NCBI RefSeq assembly: GCF_051401765.1
Contig: NW_027480423.1
Coordinates: 11,780,001 to 11,844,000, forward strand
Length of the DNA stretch: 64,000 nucleotides
Origin: Calliopsis andreniformis
Taxonomy: Eukaryota > Arthropoda > Insecta > Hymenoptera > Andrenidae
Reading direction: 5' to 3'
The position numbers and the translations under genes were made by a program. A model generated the notes under the pieces. That model was not told the origin of the DNA, did no database searches, and worked only from the letters and a program-made list of their open reading frames with translations. Positions 25,156 to 37,900 of this stretch are shown one piece after another. Each line of letters opens with the position of its first letter. Position 1 is the stretch's first letter.

Positions 25156-28100
25156 TCCATCTGGTGGAACAACGCCCCGGAGTGAAGCCTAGGTTGCCCG
25201 GAACGTAGAAATGACCATAACTTTCACACTGGTAGCAATTATTCGTTTTATACAATGGAAAAACTGTTCTATTTATTTTGTATTTTATGCTTTCGGCGTT
25301 GACTTCTAAGGCCCTACCTATCCGATCTGGCGGAGCAACGCCCTCGAGAGAAGCCTAGGTTGCCCGGAACGTAGAAATGACCATAACTTCATACTGGTTG
25401 CTATTATTCGTTTTATACGATGAAAAAACTGTAATATTTATATTGCATTTTATGCTTCTAGCGTTGACTCCTTAGGCCCTAACTATTCGATCTGTTGGAA
25501 CAACGCCCTAGAGTGAAGCCTGCGATGCCCGGAACGTAGAAATGATCATTACCTTCACGCTTGTTGCAATTATTCCTGTTATACGATGAAAAAACTGTTG
25601 TATTTTTATTGCTTTTTTTCCTTCAGGCGTTGACTTCTAAGGCCGTAGCTATTCGATGTGGTGGAGCAACGTCCTACAGTGACGTCCAGGTTGCCCGGAA
25701 CGTAGAAATGATGATTACTTTCACAATGTTTGCAATTATTCACTTTACACAATGGAAAAACTGTTGTACTTATATCGTATTTTATTCTTCTGGCGTTGAC
25801 TTCTTAGGCCCTGTCTGTTCGATCTGGTGGAACAGCGCCCTACAATGAAGCCTAGGTAGCCCGGAACGTAGAAATGACTATTACTTTCACACTGTTTGCA
25901 AATATACATTATATACGATGGAAAAGCTGTTGCACTTATATTGTAATTTATGCTTCGGGCGTTGACTTCTAAGGCCCTAGCTATTCGATCTGGTGGAGCA
26001 ACGGCCTAGAGTGAAGCCTAGGTTGCCCGGAACGTAGAAATGACCATAACTTTCACACTGGTTGCCATTATTCGTTTTATACGATGGAAAAGCTGTTGTA
26101 TTTATGTCGTATTTTATGCTTCTGACGTCGACTTCTTAGGCCCCAACTATTCCATCTGGTGGAACAACGCCCTATGGTGAAGCCTAGGTTGCCCGGGACG
26201 TACAAATGACCATAACCTTCACACTGGAAGCAATTATTCGTTTTATACATGGAAAAACTGTTCAACTTATTTTGCATTTTATTCTTCTGCCGTTGACTTC
26301 TTAAGCCCTACCTATTCGATCTGGTGGAGCAACACCCTGGAGTGAAGCCTCGGTTGCCCGGAACGTGGAAATGACCATAACTTTCACACTGTTTGCCATT
26401 ATTCGTTTTATACGATGGAAGAGCTGTTGTATTTATATCGTATTTTATGCTTCTGGCGTTGACTCCTTAGGCCCTAACTATTCCATCTGGTGGAACAACG
26501 CACTAGGGTGAAGCCTAGGTTGCCCGGAACGTAGAAATGACCATAGCTTTCACACTGGTAGCAATTATTTGTTTTATACTTGTAAGAACTGTTCTATTTA
26601 TTTTGTATTTTATGCTTCTGGCGTTGACTTCTAAGGCCCTAAATATTCGATCTGGTGGTAGAACGCCCTAGAGTGAAGCCTAGGTTGTCCGGAACGTAGA
26701 AATGACCACTACCTTCACACTGGTTGCAATTATTCCTGTTATACGATGGAAATACTGTTGCATCTTTATTGTATTTTATGCATCTGGCGTTGACTTCTTA
26801 GGCCCCAACTATTCGATCTGGTGGAGCAACGTCCTAGAGTGAAGCCTAGGTTGCCCGGAACGTACAAATGACCATAACTTTCACACTGGTAGCAATTATT
26901 CGTTTTATACATGGAAAAACTGTTCTATTTATTTTGTATTTTATGCTTCTGGCGCTGACTTCTAAGGCCCTACCTATTCGATCTGGCGGAGCAACACCCT
27001 ACAGTGAAGCCTAGGTTGCTCGGAACGTAGAAATGACCATTACTTTCACACTGTTTGCAATAATTCATTTTATACGATGGCAAAGCTGTTGTATTTATAT
27101 TGTATTTTATGCTTCTGGCGGTGACTTCTAAGGCCCTATCTCTTCGATTTGGTGGAGCAACGCCTCAGAGTTAAGCCTAGGATGCCCGAAACGTCGAAAT
27201 GGTCATTACTTTCGCACTGGTTGCAATTAGTCATGCTATACGATGGAAAATCAGTTGCATTTTTATTGTATTTTATGCTTCTGGCGCTGACTTCTAAGGC
27301 CCTACCTATTCGATCTGGTGGAGCAACGTCCTAGAGTGAAGCCTAGGTTGCCCGGAACGTACAAATGACCATAACTTTCACACTGGTAGCAATTATTCGT
27401 TTTATACATGGAAAAACTGTTCTATTTATTTTGTATTTTATGCTTCTGGCGCTGACTTCTAAGGCCCTACCTATTCGATCTGGCGGAGCAACACCCTACA
27501 GTGAAGCCTAGGTTGCTCGGAACGTAGAAATGACCATTACTTTCACACTGTTTGCAATAATTCATTTTATACGATGGCAAAGCTGTTGTATTTATATTGT
27601 ATTTTATGCTTCTGGCGGTGACTTCTAAGGCCCTATCTCTTCGATTTGGTGGAGCAACGCCTCAGAGTTTAGCCTAGGATGCCCGAAACGTCGAAATGGT
27701 CATTACTTTCGCACTGGTTGCAATTAGTCATGCTATACGATGGAAAATCAGTTGCATTTTTATTGTATTTTATGCTTCTGGCGCTGACTTCTAAGGCCCT
27801 ACCTATTCGATCTGGCGGAGCAACACCCTACAGTGAAGCCTAGGTTGCTCGGAACGTAGAAATGACCATTACTTTCACACTGTTTGCAATAATTCATTTT
27901 ATACGATGGCAAAGCTGTTGTATTTATATTGTATTTTATGCTTCTGGCGGTGACTTCTAAGGCCCTATCTCTTCGATTTGGTGGAGCAACGCCTCAGAGT
28001 TAAGACTAGGATGCCCGAAACGTCGAAATGGTCATTACTTTCGCACTGGTTGCAATTAGTCATGCTATACGATGGAAAATCAGTTGCATTTTTATTGTAT

Positions 28101-31100
28101 TTTATGCTTCTGGCGTTAGCTTCTAAGGCTGTAGCTTTTAGCTGTGGTGGAGCAACGCCGTAGAGTGACGCCTAGGTTGCCCGGCACGTAGAAATGACCA
28201 TTACTTTCACAATGTTTGCAATTATTCATTTTATACGATGGTAATCTGTTGTACTTATATTGCATTTTATTGTTCTGGCGTCGACTTCTTAGGCCCTAAC
28301 TATTCGATCTGGTGGAACAACGCTCTAGAGGGAAGACTAGGTTGCCAGGAACGTAGAAATGACCATTACTTTCGCACTGTTTGCTAATATACATTATATA
28401 CGATGGAAAGGCTGTTGTATTTATATTGTATTTTATGCTTCTGGCGTTGACTTCTTAGGCCCTAACTATTTAACCTGGCGGAGCACCGCCCTAGAGTGAA
28501 GAGTAGGTTGCCCGGAACGTAGAACATACCATTACATTCACACTGGTTGCAATTATTCCTGTTATACGATGGAAAGACTGTTGCATCTTTAATGTGTTTT
28601 ATGCTTCTGGCGTTGACTTCTTAGGCCCTAACTATTCCATCTGGTGGAACAACGCCCCGGAGTGAAGCCTAGGTTGCCCGGAACGTAGAAATGACCATAA
28701 CTTTCACACTGGTAGCAATTATTCGTTTTATACATGGAAAAACTGTTCTATTTATTTTGTATTTTATGCTTTCGGCGTTGACTTCTAAGGCCCTACCTAT
28801 CCGATCTGGCGGATCAACGCCCTCGAGTGAAGCCTAGGTTGCCCGGAACGTAGAAATGACCATAACTTCACACTGGTTGCTATTATTCGTTTTATACGAT
28901 GAAAAAACTGTAATATTTATATTGCATTTTATGCTTCTAGCGTTGACTTCTTAGGCCCTAACTATTCGATCTGTTGGAACAACGCCCTGGAGTGAAGCCT
29001 GCGATGCCCGGAACGTAGAAATGATCATTACCTTCACGCTTGTTGCAATTATTCCTGTTATACGATGAAAAAACTGTTGTATTTTTATTGCTTTTTTTCC
29101 TTCAGGCGTTGACTTCTAAGGCCGTAGCTATTCGATGTGGTGGAGCAACGTCCTACAGTGACGTCCAGGTTGCCCGGAACGTAGAAATGATGATTACTTT
29201 CACAATGTTTGCAATTATTCACTTTATACAATGGAAAAACTGTTGTACTTATATCGTATTTTATTCTTCTGGCGTTGACTTCTTAGGCCCTGTCTGTTCG
29301 ATCTGGTGGAACAGCGCCCTACAATGCAGCCTAGGTAGCCCGGAACGTAGAAATGACTATTACTTTCACACTGTTTGCAAATATACATTATATACGATGG
29401 AAAAGCTGTTGCACTTATATTGTAATTTATGCTTCGGGCGTTGACTTCTAAGGCCCTAGCTATTCGATCTGGTGGAGCAACGGCCTAGAGTGAAGCCTAG
29501 GTTGCCCGGAACGTAGAAATGACCATAACTTTCACACTGGTTGCCATTATTCGTTTTATACGATGGAAAAGCTGTTGTATTTATGTCGTATTTTATGCTT
29601 CTGACGTCGACTTTTTAGGCCCCAACTATTCCATCTGGTGGAACAACGCCCTATGGTGAAGCCTAGGTTGCCCGGGACGTACAAATGACCATAACCTTCA
29701 CACTGGAAGCAATTATTCGTTTTATACATGGAAAAACTGTTCAACTTATTTTGCATTTTATTCTTCTGCCGTTGACTTCTTAAGCCCTACCTATTCGATC
29801 TGGTGGAGCAACACCCTGGAGTGAAGCCTCGGTTGCGCGGAACGTGGAAATGACCATAGCTTTCACACTGGTAGCAATTATTCGTTTTATACTTGTAAGA
29901 ACTGTTCTATTTATTTTGTATTTTATGCTTCTGGCGTTGACTTCTAAGGCCCTAAATATTCGATCTGGTGGTAGAACGCCCTAGAGTGAAGCCTAGGTTG
30001 CCCGGAACGTAGAAATGCCCATTACTTGCACACTGGTTGCAATTATTCCTGTTATACGTTGGAAAAACTCTTTTATATTTATCGTATTTTTAGCTTCGGG
30101 CGTTGACTTCTATGGCCCTACCTATTCGATCTGGTGGAGCAACACCCTACAGTGAAGCCTAGGTTGTCCGGAACGTAGATATGACCATAACCTTCACACA
30201 GGTTGCAATTATTCGTTTTATACGATTGAAAGACTGTTGTATTTATTTTGTAGTTTATGCTTCTGGCGTTGAATTCCAAGGCCCTAACACTTCGACCTGG
30301 TGGAGCAATGCCTCAGAGTTAAGTCTAGGATGCCGGAAACATCGAAATGATTATTAATTTCTCACTGGTTGCAACTACTCATGCTAAACGATGGAAAAAC
30401 TGTTGCATTTTTATTGTTTTTCTGCTTCTGGCTTTGACTTCTAAGGTCCTAGCTATTCGATCAGGTGAGCCAACGTCCAAGAGGGAAGCCTATGTTGCCC
30501 GGAACGTAGAAATGACCATAACTTTCACACTGGGTGCAATTATTCGTTTTATACGATGGAAAAGCTATTGTATTTATATTGTATTTTATGCTCCTGGCGT
30601 TGACTTCTTAGGCCCTAACTATTCGATCTTGTGGAGCAATGCCTCATAGTTAAGTCTGGGATGCCCGAAACGGCGAAATGATCGTTACTTTCACACTGGT
30701 TGCAATTATTCATGCTATACGATTGAAGAACTGTTGCATTTTAATTGTATTTTCTGCTTCTGTATTTGAATTCTAAGGTCCTAGCTATTCGATCTGGTGG
30801 GGCAACGCCTCAGAGTTAAGCCTAGGATGCCCGAAACGTCGAAATGGTCATTACTTTCGCACTGGTTGCAATTATCCCTGTTATACGATGGTAAAACTGT
30901 TGTATTTTTATTGTATTGTATGCTTCAGGCGATGACTTCTAAGGCCATAACTATTCGATCTGGTGTAGCAACGCACTAGGGTGAAGCCTAGGTTGCCCGG
31001 AACGTGGAAATGACCATAACTTTCACACTGTTTGCCATTATTCGTTTTATACGATGGAAAAGCTGTTGCATTTATATCATATTTTATGCTTCTGGCGTTG

Positions 31101-31617
31101 ACTTCTTAGGTCCCAACTATTCCATCTGGCGGAACGACGCCCTCGGGTCAAGCCTAGGTTGCCCGGAACGTAGAAGTGACCATTACTTTCACACTGGTAG
31201 CAATTATACGTTTTATACGATGGAAAGACTGTTGTATTTATTTTGTAGTTTATGCTTATGGCGTTGACTTCTAAGGCCCTAACTCTTCGATCCGGTGGAG
31301 CAACGCCTCAGAGTTAAGCCTAGGATGCGCGAAACGTCGATATGATCATTACTTACGCACTGGTTGCAATTAGTCATGCTATACGATGGAAAAACTGTTG
31401 CATTTTTTTGTATTTTATGCTTCTGGCGTTGACTTCTAAGGCCGTAGCTATTAGCTGTGGTGGAGCAACGCCCTACCGTGACGTCTAGGTTGCGCGGAAC
31501 GTAGAAATGACCATTACTTTCACAATGTTTGCAATTATTCGTTTTATACGATGGAAAAGCTGTAGTATTTATATCGTATTTTATGCTTCTGGCGTTGACC
31601 TCTTAGGCCCTAGCTAT
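25156..31617 (+). repeat. 39-monomer super-unit of HOR B, copy 2
   Basis: Tandem second copy of the 6462-bp unit. The next monomers, from 31618, start as a third copy but diverge at once: tatacgtgg replaces tatacaatgg near 31713, and tatcttg replaces tattttg. Only two copies are therefore nearly identical. Duplicated frames here, such as 29040-29444, are not genes; they simply copy frames in the first unit. Confidence 0.94.
26856..28181 (+). repeat. Monomer-type block X-Y-Z-X-Y-Z-Y-Z, copied with the super-unit
   Basis: Identical layout to 20394-21719 at plus 6462 bp. It shows that the expansion to eight monomers came before duplication of the 39-monomer super-unit. Confidence 0.88.
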
Positions 31618-34600
31618 TCCATCTGGTGGAACAACGCCCTGGAGTGAAGCCTAGGTTGCCCGGAACGTAGAAATGACCATAACTTTCACACTGGTAGCAA
31701 TTATTCGTTTTATACGTGGAAAAACTGTTCTATTTATCTTGTATTTTATGCTTTCGGCGTTGACTTCTAAGGCCCTACCTATCCGATCTGGCGGAGCAAC
31801 GCCCTCGAGTGAAGCCTAGGTTGCCCGGAACGTAGAAATGACCATAACTTCACACTGGTTGCTGTTATTCGTCTTATACGATGAAAAAACTGTTATATTT
31901 ATGTTGCATTTTATGCTTCTGGCGTTGACTTCTTAGGCCCTAACTATTCGATCTCTTGGAACAACGCCCTAGAGTGAAGCCTGCGATGCCCGGAACGTAG
32001 AAATGATCATTACCTTCACGCTTGTTGCAATTATTCCTGTTATACGATGAAAAAACTGTTGTATTTTTATTGCTTTTTTAACTTCAGGCGTTGACTTCTA
32101 AGGCCGTAGCTATTCGATGTGGTGGAGCAACGTCCTACAGTGACGTCTAGGTTGCGCGGAACGTAGAAATGATGATTACTTTCACAATGTTTGCAATTAT
32201 TCACTTTATACAATGGAAAAACTGTTGTACTTATATCGTATTTTAGTCTTCTGGCGTTGACTTCTTAGGCCCTGTCTGTTCGATCTGGTGGAACAGCGCC
32301 CTAGAATGAAGCCTAGGTAGCCAGGAACGTAGAAATGACTATTACTTTCACACTGTTTGCAAATATACATTATATACGATGGAAAAGCTGTTGCACTTGT
32401 ATTGTAATTTATGCTTCGGGCGTTGACTTCTAAGGCCCTTGCTATTCGATCTGGTGGAGCAACGGCCTAGAGTGAAGCCTAGGTTGCCCGGAACGTAGAA
32501 ATGACCATAACTTTCACACTGGTTGCCATTATTCGTTTTATACGATGGAAAAGCTGTTGTATTTATGTCGTATTTTATGATTCTGTTGTCGACTTCTTAG
32601 GCCCCAACTATTCCATCTGGTGGAACAACGCCCTATGGTGAAGCCTAGGTTGCCCGGGACGTAGAAATAACCATTACATTCACACTGGTTACCATTATTC
32701 GTCTTATATGATGGATAAGCTGTTGTATTTATATCGTATTTTATGCTTCTGGCGTTGACCTCTTAGGCCCTAACTATTCCATCTGGTGGAACAACGCACT
32801 AGGGTGATGCCTAGGTTGTCCGTAACGTAGAAATGTCCATAACCTTCACACTGGTAGCAATTATTCGTTTTATACATGGAAGAACTGTTCTATTTATTTA
32901 GTATTTTATGCTTCTGGCGTTGACTTCTAAAGCCCTAACTATTCGATCTGGTGGTACAACGCCCTAGAGTGAAGCCTAGGTTGCCCGGTACGTAGAAATG
33001 ACCATCACTTTCACACTGGTTGCAATTATTCCTGTTATACGATGGAAAAACTCTTTTATATTTATCGTATTTTATGCTCGGGCGTTGACTTCTATGGCCC
33101 TACCTATTCGATCTGGTGGAGCAACACCCTACAGTGAAGCCTAGTTTGTCAGGAACGTAGATATGACCATAACCTTCACACAGGTTGCAATTATTCGTTT
33201 TATACGATTGAAAGACTGTTGCATTTATTTTGAAGTTTATGTTTCTGGCGTTGAATTCCAAGGCCCTAACACTTCGACCTGGTGGAGCAATGCCTCAGAG
33301 TTAAGTCTAGGATGCCCGAAACGTCGAAATGATCATTAATTTCTCACTGGTTGCAACTATTCATGCCATACGATGGAAAAACTGTTGCATTTTTATTGTT
33401 TTTTCTGCTTCTGGCTTTGACTTCTAAGGTCCTAGCTATTCGATCAGGTGAGGCAACGTCCAAGAGGGAAGCCTACGTTGCCCGGAACGTAGAAATGACC
33501 ATAACTTTCACACTGGTAGCTATTATTCGTTTTATACATGGAAAAACTGTTCAACTTATTTTGTATTTTATGCTTCTGGCGTTGACTTCTAAGGCCCTAC
33601 CTATTCGATCTGGCGGAGCAACACCCTACAGTGAAGCCTAGGTTGATCGGAACGTAGAAATGACCATTACTTTCACACTGTTTGCTAATATACATTATAC
33701 ACGATGGAAAGGCTGTTGTATTTATATTTTATTTTATACTTCTGGCGTTGACTTCTTAGGCTCTAACTATTTAACCTGGTGGAGCACCGCCCTAGAGTGA
33801 AGAGTAGTTTGCCCGGAACGTAGAACATACCATTACCTTCACACTGGTTGCAATTATTCCTGTTATACGATGGAAAAACTGTTGCATCTTTATTGTATTT
33901 TATGCTTCTGGCGTTGAGTTCTCAGGCCCCAAGTATTCGATCTGGTGGAACAACGCCCTAGGGTGAAGCCTAGGTTGCCCGGAACGTAGAAATGACCAAC
34001 TCTTTGACACTGGTAGCAATTATTCGTTTTATACATGGAAAATCTGTTGTATTTATTTTGTATTTTATGCTTCTGGCGTTGACTTCTAAGGCACTAACTA
34101 TTCGATCAGGTGGAGCAACGCCCTAGAGTGAAGCCTAGGTTGTCCGGAACGTACAAATGACCATTACATTCACACTGGTTGCAATTATTCCTGTTATACG
34201 GTGGAAAAACTGTTGCATCTTTATTGTATTTTATGCTTCTGGCGTTGACTTCTTAGGCCCTAACTATTCGATCTGGTGGAGCAACGTCCTAGAGTGAAGC
34301 CTAGGTTGCCCGGAACGTAGAAATGACCATAACTTTCACACTGGTTACCATTATTCGTTTTATATGATGGATAAGCTGTTGTATTTATATCGTATTTTAT
34401 GCTTCTGGCGTTGACCTCTTAGGCCCTAACTATTCCATCTGGTGGAACAACGCACTAGGGTGATGCCTAGGTTGCCCGGAACGTAGAAATGACCATAACT
34501 TTCACACTGGTAGCAATTATTCGTTTTATACATGGAAAAACTGTTCTATTTATCTTGTATTTTATGCTTTCGGCGTTGACTTCTAAGGCCCTACTTATCC

Positions 34601-37600
34601 GATCTGGCGGAGCAACGCCCTCGAGTGAAGCCTAGGTTGCCCGGAACGTAGAAATGACCATAACTTCACACTGGTTGCTATTATTCGTCTTATACGATGA
34701 AAAAACTGTTATATTTATATTGCATTTTATGCTTCTAGCGTTGACTTCTTAGGCCCTAACTATTCGATCTGTTGGAACAACGCCCTAGAGTGAAGCCTGC
34801 GATGCCCGGAACGTAGAAATGATCATTACCTTCACGCTTGTTGCAATTATTCCTGTTATACGATGAAAAAACTGTTGTATTTTTATTGCTTTTTTTCCTT
34901 CAGGCGTTGACTTCTAAGGCCGTAGCTATTCGATGTGGTGGAGCAACGTCCTACAGTGACGTCTAGGTTGCCCGGAACGTAGAAATGATGATTACTTTCA
35001 CAATGTTTGCAATTATTCACTTTATACAATGGAAAAACTGTTGTACTTATATCGTATTTTATTCTTCTGGCGTTGACTTCTTAGGCCCTGTCTGTTCGAT
35101 CTGGTGGAACAGCGCCCTAGAATGAAGCCTAGGTAGCCCGGAACGTAGAAATGACTATTACTTTCACACTGTTTGCAAATATACATTATATACGATGGAG
35201 AGGCTGTTGCACTTATATTGTAATTTATGCTTCGGGCGTTGACTTCTAAGGCCCTAGCTATTCGATCTGGTGGAGCAACGGCCTAGAGTGAAGCCTAGGT
35301 TGCTCGGAATGTAGAAATGACCATAACTTTCACACTGGTTGCCATTATTCGTTTTATACGATGGAAAAGCTGTTGTATTTATGTCGTATTTTATGCTTCT
35401 GACGTCGACTTCTTAGGCCCCAACTATTCCATCTGGTGGAACAACGCCCTATGGTGAAGCCTAGGTTGCCCGGGACGTAGAAATGACCATAACCTTCACA
35501 CTGGAAGCAATTATTCGTTTTATACATGGAAAAACTGTTCAACTTATTTTGCATTTTATTCTTCTGCCGTTGACTTCTTAGGCCCTTCCTATTCGATCTG
35601 GTGGAGCAACACCCTGGAGTGAAGCCTCGGTTGCCCGGAACGTGGAAATGACCATAACTTTCACACTGTTTGCCATTATTCGTTTTATACGATGGAAAAG
35701 CTGTTGTATTTATATCGTATTTTATGCTTCTGGCGTTGACTCCTTAGGCCCTAACTATTCCATCTGGTGGAACAACGCACTAGGGTGAAGCCTAGGTTGC
35801 CCGGAACGTACAAATGACCATAACTTTCACACTGGTAGCAATTATTCGTTTTATACATGGAAAAACTGTTCTATTTATTTTGTATTTTATGCTTCTGGCG
35901 CTGACTTCTAAGGCCCTACCTATTCGATCTGGCGGAGCAACACCCTACAGTGAAGCCTAGGTTGCTCGGAACGTAGAAATGACCATTACTTTCACACTGT
36001 TTGCAATAATTCATTTTATACGATGGCAAAGGTGTTGTATTTATATTGTATTTTATGCTTCTGGCGGTGACTTCTAAGGCCCTATCTCTTCGATTTGGTG
36101 GAGCAACGCCTCAGAGTTAAGCCTAGGATGCCCGAAACGTCGAAATGGTCATTACTTTCGCACTGGTTGCAATTAGTCATGCTATACGATGGAAAATCAG
36201 TTGCATTTTTATTGTATTTTATGCTTCTGGCGTTAGCTTCTAAGGCTGTAGCTTTTAGCTGTGGTGGAGCAACGCCGTAGAGTGACGCCTAGGTTGCCCG
36301 GCACGTAGAAATGACCATTACTTTCACAATGTTTGCAATTATTCATTTTATACGATGGTAATCTGTTGTACTTATATTGCATTTTATTGTTCTGGCGTCG
36401 ACTTCTTAGGCCCTAACTATTCGATCTGGTGGAACAACGCTCTAGAGGGAAGACTAGGTTGCCAGGAACGTAGAAATGACCATTACTTTCGCACTGTTTG
36501 CTAATATTCATTATATACGATGGAAAGGCTGTTGTATTTATATTGTATTTTATGCTTCTGGCGTTGACTTCTTAGGCCCTAACTATTTAACCTGGCGGAG
36601 CACCGCCCTAGAGTGAAGAGTAGGTTGCCCGGAACGTAGAACATACCATTACATTCACACTGGTTGCAATTATTCCTGTTATACGATGGAAAGACTGTTG
36701 CATCTTTAATGTGTTTTATGCTTCTGGCGATGACTTCTTAGGCCCTAACTATTCCATCTGGTGGAACAACGCCCCGGAGTGAAGCCTAGGTTGCCCGGAA
36801 CGTAGAAATGACCATAACTTTCACACTGGTAGCAATTATTCGTTTTATACATGGAAAAACTGTTCTATTTATTTTGTATTTTATGCTTTCGGCGTTGACT
36901 TCTAAGGCCCTACCTATCCGATCTGGCGGAGCAACGCCCTCGAGTGAAGCCTAGGTTGCCCGGAACGTAGAAATGACCATAACTTCACACTGGTTGCTAT
37001 TATTCGTTTTATACGATGAAAAAACTGTAATATTTATATTGCATTTTATGCTTCTAGCGTTGACTTCTTATGCCCTAACTATTCGATCTGTTGGAACAAC
37101 GCCCTAGAGTGAAGCCTGGGATGCCCGGAACGTAGAAATGATCATTACCTTCACGCTTGTTGCAATTATTCCTGTTATACGATGAAAAAACTGTTGTATT
37201 TTTATTGCTTTTTTTCCTTCAGGCGTTGACTTCTAAGGCCGTAGCTATTCGATGTGGTGGAGCAACGTCCTACAGTGACGTCCAGGTTGCCCGGAACGTA
37301 GAAATGATGATTACTTTCACAATGTTTGCAATTATTCACTTTATACAATGGAAAAACTGTTGTACTTATATCGTATTTTATTCTTCTGGCGTTGACTTCT
37401 TAGGCCCTGTCTGTTCGATCTGGTGGAACAGCGCCCTACAATGAAGCCTAGGTAGCCCGGAACGTAGAAATGACTATTGCTTTCACACTGTTTGCAAATA
37501 TACATTATATACGATGGAAAAGCTGTTGCACTTATATTGTAATTTATGCTTCGGGCGTTGACTTCTAAGGCCCTAGCTATTCGATTTGGTGGAGCAACGG

Positions 37601-37900
37601 CCTAGAGTGAAGCCTAGGTTGCCCGGAACGTAGAAATGACCATAACTTTCACACTGGTTGCCATTATTCGTTTTATACGATGGAAAAGCTGTTGTATTTA
37701 TGTCGTATTTTATGCTTCTGACGTCGACTTCTTAGGTCCCAACTATTCCATCTGGTGGAACAACGCCCTATGGTGAAGCCTAGGTTGCCCGGGACGTACA
37801 AATGACCATAACCTTCACACTGGAAGCAATTATTCGTTTTATACATGGAAAAACTGTTCAACTTATTTTGCATTTTATTCTTCTGCCGTTGACTTCTTAA
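31618..37900 (+). repeat. Irregular HOR B copies (about 38 monomers)
   Basis: Marker monomers at 31751, 34567 and 36886 show shortened spacings of about 17, 14 and 16 monomers. The stretch holds monomers shared with 13740-14440 (here 33625-34325) and the cassette seen in every B copy. Variants differ more from the 18.7-31.6 kb copies than those do from each other. Frames at 33351-33641, 35354-35554 (minus) and 37157-37444 are chance openings. Confidence 0.82.
35802..36298 (+). repeat. Monomer-type block X-Y-Z (3 monomers)
   Basis: The shortest version of the block: one X, one Y and the terminal Z with ggcgttagc, followed at 36299 by the same cggcacgtag monomer. Length 497 bp. With the 5- and 8-monomer versions this forms a size series. 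Confidence 0.88.
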
